64,000 nt of DNA from Burkholderiaceae bacterium (lineage in GTDB: Bacteria; Pseudomonadota; Gammaproteobacteria; Burkholderiales; Burkholderiaceae_E): assembly GCA_016710525.1 (NCBI GenBank), contig JADJVQ010000003.1, positions 62,001 to 126,000 on the forward strand, read 5' to 3'. Shown piece after piece: positions 45,950 through 55,349 of this stretch. Below the pieces are notes generated by a model. That model was not told where the DNA came from. It saw only the letters and a program-made list of their open reading frames with translations, and ran no database searches. The position numbers and the translations under genes are program-made. The first letter of the stretch is position 1. Every line of letters starts with the position of its first letter.

Positions 45950-47083
45950 TCAGAGATTGCGGCTGATGATGTCCTTCAACACCTCGGAGGCGCCGCCGGC
46001 GATGCGCGACACGCGCGCGTCGACCCAGGCGCGGCCGATCTCGTATTCGGCGCTGTAACCGTAACCGCCGTGCAGCTGCAGGAACTCATCGAGATACCTG
46101 TTCATGATCTCGGTGGACACCAGCTTGGCCATGGCGGCCTGCTCGCTGGTGATGCCGCCCGGCGTGGCGACATGCTGGGCGGCCAGCTGGTCGACATAGG
46201 AGCGCAGCATGGTGATGTAGGCCTTGGCCTCGGCCAGCTTGAACTTGCTGTTCTGAAAGCCGATGATCGGATTGCCGAAGACCTTGCGATCGGTGGTGTA
46301 GCGGATGGTCTGCTCGAGCTGGTGCTCCAGCGTGGCGGTGGAACGCATCGCGATCACCAGACGCTCCTGTGCCAGCTGCTGCATCAGGTAGACAAAGCCG
46401 CGGCCTTCCTCGCCCAGCAGGTTGCTGGCCGGCACGCGCACGTTGTCGAAGAACAGCTCGGCGGTGTCCTGGGCCTTCAGGCCGATCTTGTCCATCGGCT
46501 GGCTGCGCGAGAAGCCCGGCGTGCCTTCTTCGACCGCGATCAGCGAGACGCCCTTGGCGCCCGCCGCCGGGTCGGTCTTGCAGGCGACCAGCACCACGCC
46601 GCAATTGAAGCCATTGGTGATCCAGACCTTCTGGCCGTTGATCACGTAGTCGTCACCGTCGCGCACCGCGTGCGTGCGGATGTTTTTCAGGTCGCTGCCG
46701 GTGCCCGGTTCGGTCATGCCGATGGAGCCGATGATTTCTCCGGCGCACAAGCGGGGCAGGAATTTCTGCTTGAGCGCTTCGCTGCCGTAGTGCAGCAGGT
46801 AGGGCGAGACCATGTCCGAATGAACGGGGATGCCCAGGTTGGCGCCCACTCGCACCATTTCTTCGGTGACCACGCAGGCATGCAGGAAGTCGCCCCCGGG
46901 CCCGCCATACTCGGTGGGGATGGTGGTGCACAGCATGCCGTGCTCACCGGCCTTGCGCCAGAATTCGCGCGGGCTGTGGCCGGCTTTCTCCCAGTCGCGG
47001 TAATGGGGTTTGATTTCGCGTTCGCAAAAGCGCCGGACCTGCTCGCGGAACTGTTCGTGCTCGGAGGAAAAAAGGGTGCGCAT
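45950..47083 (-). CDS. acyl-CoA dehydrogenase
   Basis: From ATG 47083 (M-R-T-L-F-S-S-E-H) the protein is 377 residues, the normal ACAD size. Landmarks are M-T-E-P-G-T-G-S-D-L, N-G-Q-K-V-W-I-T-N-G and the C-terminal Y-G-Y-S-A-E-Y-E-I with R-I-A-G-G-A-S-E-V-L. The G-A-S-E stretch holds the Glu used as the catalytic base in short- and medium-chain members. It oxidises an acyl-CoA using FAD, passing electrons to ETF. It is a single gene, divergent from the small hypothetical gene at 47290. Confidence 0.96.
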   Translation of the reverse strand: MRTLFSSEHEQFREQVRRFCEREIKPHYRDWEKAGHSPREFWRKAGEHGMLCTTIPTEYGGPGGDFLHACVVTEEMVRVGANLGIPVHSDMVSPYLLHYGSEALKQKFLPRLCAGEIIGSIGMTEPGTGSDLKNIRTHAVRDGDDYVINGQKVWITNGFNCGVVLVACKTDPAAGAKGVSLIAVEEGTPGFSRSQPMDKIGLKAQDTAELFFDNVRVPASNLLGEEGRGFVYLMQQLAQERLVIAMRSTATLEHQLEQTIRYTTDRKVFGNPIIGFQNSKFKLAEAKAYITMLRSYVDQLAAQHVATPGGITSEQAAMAKLVSTEIMNRYLDEFLQLHGGYGYSAEYEIGRAWVDARVSRIAGGASEVLKDIISRNL

Positions 47084-47289
47084 ACGGGCTCGCCAAGGGT
47101 GTCTGTCGGGGGATCGGCCGATGATAAGTGGCCGGCCGCGGTGCGGGTACCTCGCAGGCCTGCCCGCCGTCGGGCTTCGGTTGCGATGCAGGCCCGAGGC
47201 GGCGAAAACGGATCGCGCTGCCGGCCTGTGCGAGCATGACGGTTCGGCCCAGCCCGGGCCGCCCCACCCGTCCACTGGAGGATCATCCC

Positions 47290-47730
47290 ATGCCCGTCCC
47301 CCGCAGCGCGGCCGGCGTCGGCCCCATGACCTGGTGCCAGCGGCTCGAACGGTCCGAGCAGTCCCAGGTCAAACCGGTGCCGATCTCGATCGCCGGCATG
47401 AAGGCCGGCCAGATCATGCTGGTGCCGAGCGCACGCCAGGTCGATGCCTTCATCCGATCGATTCATCCGGGGCAGGCGATGAGCACCCAGGCCCTGCGTG
47501 CCGCGCTCGCCGCCGCGAACCGGGCCGAGGTCACCTGCCCGATCACCACCGGCTTTCACCTGCGCACGGTCGCCGAGGCGGCTTTCGAGCGATTCCAGCA
47601 GGGCGTTCCGATGGCCGAGCTGACGCCGTTCTGGCGGGTTCTGGATGCGGCGGCGCCGACGACCCGCAAGCTGTCTTTCGGCGATGAATTCGTGCGGCGC
47701 CAGCGGGCGGCCGAGGGGCTCGCTCCCTGA
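47290..47730 (+). CDS. hypothetical protein, 146 residues
   Basis: ATG 47290, preceded by ggagg, gives 146 residues (M-P-V-P-R-S-A-A-G-V-G-P-M-T-W). No signal peptide, membrane segment or known motif was recognised. There is one cysteine early (M-T-W-C-Q) and another in V-T-C-P-I-T. The last third is Arg-rich (F-V-R-R-Q-R-A-A). The codon use matches its neighbours, so it is probably a real gene. It stands between a divergent ACAD gene and a beta-propeller gene 152 bp downstream. Confidence 0.72.
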   Translation: MPVPRSAAGVGPMTWCQRLERSEQSQVKPVPISIAGMKAGQIMLVPSARQVDAFIRSIHPGQAMSTQALRAALAAANRAEVTCPITTGFHLRTVAEAAFERFQQGVPMAELTPFWRVLDAAAPTTRKLSFGDEFVRRQRAAEGLAP

Positions 47731-47882
47731 GGTCGCGCAGCGCCGCTGCCGGTGCTGCGCGCTCGTTGCCGGTACGGCACCGGCCGGGGCCTCGGTTGCC
47801 GCCCTTTCCGGGCTGCTCACGCGCTTGACCCCTTTTGCGCCGAGGCTGCGTTCAATGACTCATCGAACGAACGGAGTCCCCC

Positions 47883-49919
47883 ATGCCCACCCGTAGAACC
47901 GTCCTGTCCGGCGCCGTGTACGGCGCGCTGTCCGTGCTGACCGGCTGCACCGCCGCCCCCGGCCTGTCGGCGACACCGGGCGCACGCCGCGCCGGCGGCA
48001 CGCTGCTGCCGTACGCCAGCGAGAACGAGTTCGCGCAGGCGCTGGGCCGCTGGCGCACCGAGGCACAAAAGCTCCAGGCCGAACGCCGTCGCGCGATGGC
48101 GCCGGGGGGCGCCAGCGCGGAGTCGGCGCCGATGGCCAGCGCGCCGATGCCGGCCCCTGCCGCCGCACCGATGGCGCTGTCCAAGAGCGCCGCCGATTCC
48201 AGCGCCGCCGAGTCGATCACCAATGTGCAGACCGCCGGCGTCGACGAGGGCGGCATCGTCAAGCAGGCGGGCGACTTCCTGATCATTCTGCGCCGCGGGC
48301 GTCTGTTCACGGTGCGGGTCGGAGGCGACAACCTGTTGCCGGCCGCGATGAGCGACGCGTACGGGCCCAGCGTCAATCCGCAGGGCGCGTGGTACGACGA
48401 ACTGCTGATCTCGGGCACGACCGTGGTGGTCGTGGGGTACAGCTACGCGCGCGGCGGCACCGAAATCGGACTGTTCGAACTCGCCGCCGATGGCACGCTG
48501 GCCTACCGGGCCACCTACCACCTGCGCAGCTTCGATTACTACTCGTCGCGCAACTACGCCAGCCGGCTGATCGGGCGCAAGCTGATCTTCTATTCGCCCA
48601 CGCTGCTGCAGCCTCATGGGCCGGCGCCGCAGCAGATGATGCCCGGGGTGCGCCGCTGGCAGGGCCCCGACTCCGGGGCAGCGTTCGAGCGCATCCTGCC
48701 GGCGACCCGGGTCTATCGCACCGACGACGACTTCGACCCCGCTCAGCCGCTGGCCCTGCACACGGTCACCTTGTGCGACCTGGACGGCGGCTCGATGCGC
48801 TGCGAATCGACCGCGGTGCTGGGCCCGGCCGGCAGGGTCTTCTATGTCTCCCAGGGGGCGGTCTACGTGTGGACCAGCACGACCCGGCGCTTTCCTTCCG
48901 GATCCCCGGAGCGGCGGCCGGAGCCGGGCACGCCGCAGTCGGCCGTGTTTCGCATCCCGCTGGATGGCCAGGCGCCCACCGGCCTGAAGACCGCCGGCGT
49001 GCCGATCGATCAGCTGTCCTTCCTCGAGGACGACCGCGCGCACCTGAACGTGCTGGTGCGCGAGTCCGGCGGCGGCGAGGGCATGTGGGGCAGTGAACGC
49101 ACCCGGGGCGCGATGGCGCTGATGCGGGTGCCCCTGTCGGCGTTCGGCGATGGCCGCGGCGCGGCGCAGCGCGAGCACTACCGCGTGCTGCCCGCGCCGG
49201 CCGGATACTCGGTTCAGAACCGCTTCATCGGCGACTGGCTGCTGTGGGGCGCCCATTCGGGCAGCCGGTTCAACCGGCCCGCGGACGTGCCGGGGGCCCA
49301 TGCGTTCGCGGTCCGCTATGCCGACAGTGCCGAGCCGGTCACGCTGAACCCCGGCCATGCGGTCGAGAGGATCGAGGCCATGGGCGCCGACGCCGTGCTG
49401 GTCGGCAATGCGGGCACCGATCTGACGTTCAGCAGCGTGAAGCTGGGGCGCGCGGCGGCGACGCTGGCGGGACGTTACGTGAAGCCCGGCGCAAGCCAGG
49501 GCGAGAGCCGCACCCATGGATTCTTCTATCGGCCGGGCGGGCCCGAGGGCGGGCTGCTGGGGCTGCCGGTGATCGTGCCGGCGGTCGGCCGGCGCCCAGG
49601 GGTGTTCGCCGACGCCCAGGGTTCCGCGGGCGTGCTGTACCTGCGGGTGCGCGATCTCGCGTTGAATCCGCTCGGCGAGCTGCAGGCGCGACCCGGGTCG
49701 GCCCGCGAGGACGGCTGCAAGGCCTCGTGCGTCGACTGGTACGGCAATGCCCGGCCGATTTTTCTGGGTGGGCGGGTGTTCGCGCTGCTCGGCTACGAAC
49801 TGGTCGAAGGCCGGCTGGCTGGCAGCGGCCCGCGCGAACAGATCGAGGAGCGCCGGCGTGTCAGCTTCGCGCCCACCGCCCAGGGACAGAACGGGCGCTA
49901 CTCGCCGTTCGGCAACTGA
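47883..49919 (+). CDS. secreted beta-propeller lipoprotein (PF09826-type)
   Basis: The 678-residue protein begins M-P-T-R-R-T-V-L-S-G with a Tat-like R-R and a lipobox L-T-G-C near residue 21. After an Ala/Met/Pro-rich stretch comes T-N-V-Q-T-A-G-V-D-E-G-G-I-V-K, the hallmark opening of C-terminal beta-propeller domain proteins. Repeated D/G-rich blades follow, for example L-S-F-L-E-D-D-R-A. It is probably exported and attached to the membrane. The biochemical role of this family is not established. No partner is adjacent. Confidence 0.88.
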   Translation: MPTRRTVLSGAVYGALSVLTGCTAAPGLSATPGARRAGGTLLPYASENEFAQALGRWRTEAQKLQAERRRAMAPGGASAESAPMASAPMPAPAAAPMALSKSAADSSAAESITNVQTAGVDEGGIVKQAGDFLIILRRGRLFTVRVGGDNLLPAAMSDAYGPSVNPQGAWYDELLISGTTVVVVGYSYARGGTEIGLFELAADGTLAYRATYHLRSFDYYSSRNYASRLIGRKLIFYSPTLLQPHGPAPQQMMPGVRRWQGPDSGAAFERILPATRVYRTDDDFDPAQPLALHTVTLCDLDGGSMRCESTAVLGPAGRVFYVSQGAVYVWTSTTRRFPSGSPERRPEPGTPQSAVFRIPLDGQAPTGLKTAGVPIDQLSFLEDDRAHLNVLVRESGGGEGMWGSERTRGAMALMRVPLSAFGDGRGAAQREHYRVLPAPAGYSVQNRFIGDWLLWGAHSGSRFNRPADVPGAHAFAVRYADSAEPVTLNPGHAVERIEAMGADAVLVGNAGTDLTFSSVKLGRAAATLAGRYVKPGASQGESRTHGFFYRPGGPEGGLLGLPVIVPAVGRRPGVFADAQGSAGVLYLRVRDLALNPLGELQARPGSAREDGCKASCVDWYGNARPIFLGGRVFALLGYELVEGRLAGSGPREQIEERRRVSFAPTAQGQNGRYSPFGN

Positions 49920-49948
49920 CGCAGGCGAACCGAGGGCCGTGCGCGCGA

Positions 49949-49986
<38 letters not shown>

Positions 49987-50070
49987 CACCTGGGAGGTCC
50001 GGCACATTGAAGCCGTGACGGTTCGCCGTGCTGGGGTGGCCGCCGGTGGCCTGATATCCTGCGCAGCACC

Positions 50071-50766
50071 ATGCGATCACGCCATCTGGAATCCCACCGC
50101 ACCGGCCGAATCGGCTGGCTGCGTGCCGCTGTACTCGGCGCCAACGACGGCATCGTGTCCACCGCCAGTCTGGTGCTCGGGGTGGCGGCCGCCCACGGCA
50201 GCCGCGAGGCGATCCTGGTCGCCGGCGTGGCCGGCCTGGTGGCCGGCGCGATGTCGATGGCCGCCGGCGAATACGTTTCGGTGCATTCGCAGGCCGACAC
50301 CGAAAAGGCCGAGCTCGATCGGGAGCGCGCCGAACTCGCGGCGGACAGCGCCGGCGAACACCGGGAACTCACCGGCATCTATGTGGCGCGAGGCCTGGAG
50401 CCCGCCCTTGCACGCACGGTGGCCGAACAGCTGATGGCGCACGATGCGCTGGACGCCCATGCCCGCGACGAACTCGGCATCTCCGAAACCCTGAGTGCAC
50501 AGCCGGTGCAGGCGGCCTTGTCGTCGGCCGCCAGCTTTGCGGTTGGCGCGGCGCTGCCGATGGCGACCGCGGCGCTCACGCCGACCACGCTGCTGATTCC
50601 CGTCGTGGCCGTGTCCTCGCTGGTCTTCCTGGCGCTGCTGGGGGCGGTGTCCGCGCGGGCCGGTGGCGCACCCCCGGTCACCGGTGCGCTGCGCGTGAGT
50701 TTCTGGGGCGCGCTGGCCATGGCGATCACCGCCGGTGTGGGCGCCTTGTTCGGCACGGTGGCCTGA
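50071..50766 (+). CDS. VIT1/CCC1-family iron/manganese transporter
   Basis: The 231-residue protein has the family opening A-A-V-L-G-A-N-D-G-I-V-S-T-A-S-L (first helix) and A-A-G-E-Y-V-S-V-H-S-Q-A-D-T-E with the conserved acidic metal-binding residues. Five membrane helices are predicted, and a Glu/Ala-rich cytoplasmic loop (about residues 70-135) has the E-x3-E spacing used for metal. It moves Fe2+ or Mn2+ across the membrane. The (CT)15 tract lies in its upstream region. Confidence 0.93.
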   Translation: MRSRHLESHRTGRIGWLRAAVLGANDGIVSTASLVLGVAAAHGSREAILVAGVAGLVAGAMSMAAGEYVSVHSQADTEKAELDRERAELAADSAGEHRELTGIYVARGLEPALARTVAEQLMAHDALDAHARDELGISETLSAQPVQAALSSAASFAVGAALPMATAALTPTTLLIPVVAVSSLVFLALLGAVSARAGGAPPVTGALRVSFWGALAMAITAGVGALFGTVA

Positions 50767-50779
50767 TCGCGCCAGGTGT

Positions 50780-52000
50780 TCAGGTGGGCCGTTTGGCCGC
50801 CAGGAACAGCATCGACCCCAGCCCGGCGATGCACGCCAGCACCGTAAAGCCGGTCCGGTAATTGCCCGTGGCGTCGGCGAACAGGCCCGCCACCATCGGG
50901 CCGCCGATCTGGCCGATCGCGATGATCAGCGATGACAACCCCAGGATCATGCCGATCGACTTGCGCCCGAAATAGTCGGCGCGGATCGCCTGCATGAACG
51001 GTCCGCGCAGGCCCCAGGCCGTGCCATGGAGCAGGGCGAAGGCGCCGAGCATCGCCGGGCCGCTGGCGAAGGTCAGCATCAGCAGGCCTGCCGCGTGCAT
51101 CAGCATGCAGGCTGCGCAGATCAGGCGCTTGTTGTAACGGTCGCCAACCACGCCGCCGATCAGCACGCCGGCCACCTGTGCGGCGGTCATCATCATGATG
51201 AACAGGGCGGCCTGCGACACCGAGTAGCCCAGCGACTGGCGCATGTGGGTGATGGCGTGCACGTTCACCGCGGTGACCACCAGCAGCGCGAAGCCGTGGC
51301 CCAGCGACAGCAGCCAGAACGCCGGGGTGCGCAAGGCCTCGCGAGCGGTGAATTCACGAGGGTTGCCGGCGTCGCCAGCCTGTCCGGCTTCGTCGAGGGC
51401 CGGCGGCGGCGCGCCATCGACCACTTCGCCGATGTCGGCCGGGCGGCGTTTGAAGACGGTCGCCAGCGGCCAGCCCAGCAGGATCACCAGTACCCCCGAG
51501 CCCAGCGCCGTGGCGCGCCAGCCGAACACCTGCATCGACCAAGCCACCAGCGGCACCACGATGCCGCCCAGCGCTAGTCCGAGGCCCACCATCGACAGGG
51601 CACGCGCGCGCTTGCGCTCGAACCAGTGGATGATCGCGACATTCAGCGGGAAGAAGCCCGACAGGCTCGACCCGATGGCGATGACCAGGACAGCGCCATA
51701 CAGTTGCGGCAGGGTTTGGATCTGGCTGAACAGCATCATGCCCAGACCGAAGCAGAGGATGCCGGCTCGAATCATTTTTTGGGGGCCGAAACGATCGATG
51801 GCCCAGCCCAGGAACGGTCCGATGATCGCGGTTTCGGCCGACATCATGGCGGAGGCCGCCGACAGCGAGGTCTTGCTCCAGCCTTTTTCTTCGATGAGGA
51901 TCGCGAAGTAGGCGCCGAACGCCTGATGCAGCAGCGCCGCGTGCAGAAGCTGGATGCCGCTGGCCGCGCCGACCATTTTCCAGCCGTAGAAGATCTTCAT
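50780..52000 (-). CDS. MFS transporter
   Basis: The 406-residue protein starts at ATG 52000 (M-K-I-F-Y-G-W-K-M-V) and has about 12 helices. The opening F-Y-G-W and the loop G-W-A-I-D-R-F-G-P-Q-K-M are typical of the monocarboxylate/oxalate-type MFS branch. R-K-R-A-R-A-L-S-M-V lies at the mid-protein loop. It probably carries an organic acid. Its stop lies 13 bp from the convergent VIT-type gene. The promoter would be in 52001-52188, shared with the divergent monooxygenase. Confidence 0.91.
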   Translation of the reverse strand: MKIFYGWKMVGAASGIQLLHAALLHQAFGAYFAILIEEKGWSKTSLSAASAMMSAETAIIGPFLGWAIDRFGPQKMIRAGILCFGLGMMLFSQIQTLPQLYGAVLVIAIGSSLSGFFPLNVAIIHWFERKRARALSMVGLGLALGGIVVPLVAWSMQVFGWRATALGSGVLVILLGWPLATVFKRRPADIGEVVDGAPPPALDEAGQAGDAGNPREFTAREALRTPAFWLLSLGHGFALLVVTAVNVHAITHMRQSLGYSVSQAALFIMMMTAAQVAGVLIGGVVGDRYNKRLICAACMLMHAAGLLMLTFASGPAMLGAFALLHGTAWGLRGPFMQAIRADYFGRKSIGMILGLSSLIIAIGQIGGPMVAGLFADATGNYRTGFTVLACIAGLGSMLFLAAKRPT

Positions 52001-52188
52001 CGGGATGCAGTGTCGCCAAACCGGTCAGTCTACCGGGCTGTGCGCGCCGGCCGCCGATCGAGGTTCACAGATCGAAACGCGTGGTTCGGCGGTGGACTCC
52101 GACGCGAATAGACTGTCGGCAGTCGATGGACCCATGCAACCTGGCGAGGCGCCCTGACCGTCTTCGCGATATCCGAGGATCGAAGCCC

Positions 52189-53958
52189 ATGTCCGGAACT
52201 GACCCCGCTCGTCTGGAACCCCAGGCCGCCGCACGCCAGTGGCTGAGCGCCTTCGAATCGGCGCTGGGTCGCGGGGATGCGGCCGCCGCCGCGGCCTGCC
52301 TGCTGCCTGACGGGCATTGGCGCGACCTGCTGAGCGCAACCTGGCGGATCGAAACCGCCAGCGGCCGGCCGGCCATCGAGGCATTGTTTGGCCGGACGAT
52401 CGAGGGTGTCGGCGCGCGGGCCTTCCGGGTCGCGCCGGCACGCACGCCGCCGCGCTGGGTGCACCGGGCCGGGCGTGACGTGATCGAGCTGATGTTCGAT
52501 TTCGAGACCGCCGCGGGTGCCGGCGCCGGGGTGGCGCGGCTGGTGCCCGATGCGGGCGGCCCGGGCGGCGTGCGGGCCTGGATCCTGCTCACCAGCCTGC
52601 AGTCGCTGCGCGGGCATGAAGAGGCCAGCAACGCCTGCGGCTCGCAGGGCAAGGACTACTACACCCGCGATTTCGGCGCCGAGAACTGGGAGGACAAGCG
52701 CCAGCGCGCGCGCCGCTATGCCGATCACGATCCGGCCGTGCTGGTCGTGGGCGCCGGCCAGGCCGGCCTGTCGATCGCCGCGCGGCTGGGCCAGCTGGGC
52801 GTGGACACGCTGATCATCGACCGCGAGGCGCGCGTCGGCGACAACTGGCGCCAGCGGTATCACTCGCTCACGCTGCACAACGAAGTGCATGTGAACCACC
52901 TGCCCTACATGCCGTTCCCGACCACCTGGCCGGTGTTCATCCCGAAGGACAAGCTGGCGAACTGGTTCGAAGCCTACGTCGACAGCCTGGACCTGAAATG
53001 CTGGACCCGTACCGAGCTGATCGGCGGGCACCACGACGCACAGGCCGGCCACTGGGAGGTGACGCTGCGGCTGGACGATGGCTCGCGGCGGGTGATGCGA
53101 CCGCGCCATGTGGTGTTCGCCACCGGCGTGAGCGCCATTCCCGAAATGCCGGCCCAGCCCGGACTCGAGCACTTCAAGGGCACCGTGATGCACTCGGGCA
53201 GTTACACCCAGGGTGCCGCCTGGAAGGGCCGCAACACGCTGGTGCTGGGCACCGGCAACAGCGCCCACGACGTCGCGCAGGACCTGCAGGCCAGCGGCGC
53301 GCGGGTCTCCCTGATCCAGCGCAGCCCGACCTACATCGTCAGCATCCAGGAGGCTCAGCGCGTGTATTCGCTGTATGCCGAGGGCATGCCCACCGACGAC
53401 TGCGACCTGCTGGCCACCGCGGTGCCCTATCCGGTGCTGCGCCACGCCTACCAGCTGTCGACCGCGGTCTCGCGCGAGGCCGACAAGGTTTTGCTCGAGG
53501 CGCTGGCCGGGCGCGGATTCCGCCTGACCGAGGGCGAAGACCGTACCGGCTTCCAGATGATGTACCTGCGCCGCGGCGGCGGTTACTACTTCAACGTCGG
53601 CTGTTCCGACCTCGTCGCCGACGGGCGCGTGGGGCTGGTGCAATACGACACGATCGATCGTTTCGTGCCCGAGGGCCTGCGCCTGAAGGACGGGCGGGTG
53701 CTGCCGGCCGATCTGCTCGTGATGGCCACCGGCTACAAGAATCAGCAGGAAGTGGTGCGCGCGACCCTGGGCGATGCGGTGGCCGATCGGATCGGACCGG
53801 TCTGGGGCATCGACGAAGGGGGCGAGCTGCGCAACATGTTCCAGGCGACGGCGCAGCCGGGCCTGTGGTTCATCGCCGGCAGCCTGGCGCAATGCCGCAT
53901 CTACTCGAAGTTCCTGGCGCTGCAGATCAAGGCCCGGGAAGTCGGGCTGGTGTCGTAG
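52189..53958 (+). CDS. FAD/NADPH-dependent monooxygenase with an N-terminal NTF2-like domain
   Basis: ATG 52189 (M-S-G-T-D-P) gives 589 residues. Residues ~1-165 form an NTF2/SnoaL-like domain (W-L-S-A-F-E-S-A-L-G-R-G-D opening). Then comes the FAD Rossmann motif V-V-G-A-G-Q-A-G-L-S near residue 185, the F-x-G-x3-H fingerprint (F-K-G-T-V-M-H-S-G) and the NADPH Rossmann motif V-L-G-T-G-N-S-A-H near residue 355. This is the flavin-containing/Baeyer-Villiger-type layout. It should insert oxygen into an organic substrate. The 188 bp before it is shared with a divergent MFS gene. Confidence 0.92.
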   Translation: MSGTDPARLEPQAAARQWLSAFESALGRGDAAAAAACLLPDGHWRDLLSATWRIETASGRPAIEALFGRTIEGVGARAFRVAPARTPPRWVHRAGRDVIELMFDFETAAGAGAGVARLVPDAGGPGGVRAWILLTSLQSLRGHEEASNACGSQGKDYYTRDFGAENWEDKRQRARRYADHDPAVLVVGAGQAGLSIAARLGQLGVDTLIIDREARVGDNWRQRYHSLTLHNEVHVNHLPYMPFPTTWPVFIPKDKLANWFEAYVDSLDLKCWTRTELIGGHHDAQAGHWEVTLRLDDGSRRVMRPRHVVFATGVSAIPEMPAQPGLEHFKGTVMHSGSYTQGAAWKGRNTLVLGTGNSAHDVAQDLQASGARVSLIQRSPTYIVSIQEAQRVYSLYAEGMPTDDCDLLATAVPYPVLRHAYQLSTAVSREADKVLLEALAGRGFRLTEGEDRTGFQMMYLRRGGGYYFNVGCSDLVADGRVGLVQYDTIDRFVPEGLRLKDGRVLPADLLVMATGYKNQQEVVRATLGDAVADRIGPVWGIDEGGELRNMFQATAQPGLWFIAGSLAQCRIYSKFLALQIKAREVGLVS

Positions 53959-53978
53959 TCCGGGGGATCGAATTGCCG

Positions 53979-54716
53979 ATGCCTGTGCTGCTCGCTGCAC
54001 TGGCCTTCGCCACGATCGCGGGATCGCCGGCGGCGGCCTTTGCTCAGCCGCGAACGGCTGCGCCGCCAGCCCGGCAGGCGGTGGCGCCCGATGCTGGGGC
54101 GGCCCCGGCCGGAACCGTCTGCGAGGGCCTGCCGGTCCGGGTCGCGGCGCCGCCCGCAGGCGATCCCAGGGACGTCGCGGATGTCTGCGAGGGTGCGCGC
54201 CACGCGCTGGCGTTCTTCGGGGGGCTCGGTCTGCAGGCGATCGACGGGCTGGCGATCGAGATCGCGGCGCAGTTGCCGGCCGCGGCCGGCCCGACCGCGG
54301 CCGGCTGTTTCGTCGAGGCGCGCAAACGGATCTATCTGATGCCCTTCCGGACGTTCATCAAGCACAAGACTTGGTTCGGCATCCCGATCACCCGCGATCT
54401 GTACCGCAGCCTGGCGACGCACGAGTCCGCCCACGCGCTGGCCGGGTGCCACTTCGCGGTTGCCGATCCGACGATCCAGGCCAAGGAGTACATCGCCTAT
54501 GTGGCGACGTTTTCGATGATGCCGCCCGCCGTGCGTGAACGGGCGCTGCGCGCGCTGCCGGGCAGCGGCTTCGACAGCGAGGCGCGAATCACCCCGCTGC
54601 TGTATCTGTTCGACCCGATGCGTTTCGGCGCCGAGTCGTACCGCCACTTCCGCAAGGAGGGCAACGGCGAGGCGTTTGTGCGCAAGATCCTGGCGGGCGG
54701 AGCGCTTCGGGATTGA
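53979..54716 (+). CDS. secreted HExxH protein of unknown function
   Basis: ATG 53979 gives 245 residues with a signal peptide (M-P-V-L-L-A-A-L-A-F-A-T, cleavage near A-F-A-Q). The mature part has T-H-E-S-A-H-A-L-A-G-C-H, an H-E-x-x-H metalloprotease-like zinc site, at about residues 147-151. Cys pairs (T-V-C-E, D-V-C-E, G-C-F) may form disulfides. The protein family is not recognised. Activity as a peptidase is inference from the motif alone. The next gene overlaps its stop codon. Confidence 0.75.
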   Translation: MPVLLAALAFATIAGSPAAAFAQPRTAAPPARQAVAPDAGAAPAGTVCEGLPVRVAAPPAGDPRDVADVCEGARHALAFFGGLGLQAIDGLAIEIAAQLPAAAGPTAAGCFVEARKRIYLMPFRTFIKHKTWFGIPITRDLYRSLATHESAHALAGCHFAVADPTIQAKEYIAYVATFSMMPPAVRERALRALPGSGFDSEARITPLLYLFDPMRFGAESYRHFRKEGNGEAFVRKILAGGALRD

Positions 54717-55345
54717 CCATCGCCCCAGATCATCGCCTGATGCACCCGAACGCCTTGGACGAGGCTGCGCAGGTCCACGACATGGCCGCCAGGCTGGTGG
54801 CGATGGCGCGCGGCTCGGACCGGTTCATGGCGGCGTTGCGCGCGGTACGCGAACAGGGGCTTGCTTCCTGGTGCATCGGAGCCGGCGCGGTGCGCACGCT
54901 GGTCTGGGACCATCTGTGCGGCCTGGAGCAGCCCAGCGAGTGGCCCGATTGCGACGTGGCGTATTTCGAGCCCTGCGCGCCGGGGCAGGAACGCGACCCG
55001 CGCATCCAGGCCAGCCTGGCCGCCGCCATGCCGGATGTCGCCTGGGACGTGACCAATCAGGCCGCCGTGCATCGCTGGCATGAAGCCTACTTTGGCCAGC
55101 CTGCGGCGCCGTATCGGAGCCTGGAGGAGGCGGTGGCCTCGTGGCCCGAGTTCGCGACCTGCGTGGGCCTGACGCTGGCCGCGGACGACTCCATCGGCGT
55201 CATTGCGCCCCATGGTCTGGACGACCTGTTCGCCCGGCGCGTGCGCTACAACCCGGCTCGCGCCACGGCAGCGGCCTACCGGGAACGGGTTGCAAAAAAG
55301 CGCTATGCCCGGCGCTGGCCCGGCGTCACGGTGATACCGTGCTGA
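54713..55345 (+). CDS. nucleotidyltransferase family protein (DUF925-like)
   Basis: The frame opens with TTG 54713, overlapping the previous stop as TTGA, with ggagcg upstream; ATG 54740 (M-H-P-N) is an alternative. The protein is 210 residues. Family marks are W-C-I-G-A-G-A-V-R near residue 60, the acidic W-P-D-C-D-V-A-Y-F near residue 80 (nucleotidyltransferase metal ligands) and P-H-G-L-D-D-L-F near the end. It should transfer a nucleotide to an unknown target. Translational overlap with the HExxH gene suggests one operon. Confidence 0.84.
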   Translation: MTIAPDHRLMHPNALDEAAQVHDMAARLVAMARGSDRFMAALRAVREQGLASWCIGAGAVRTLVWDHLCGLEQPSEWPDCDVAYFEPCAPGQERDPRIQASLAAAMPDVAWDVTNQAAVHRWHEAYFGQPAAPYRSLEEAVASWPEFATCVGLTLAADDSIGVIAPHGLDDLFARRVRYNPARATAAAYRERVAKKRYARRWPGVTVIPC

Positions 55346-55349
55346 AACC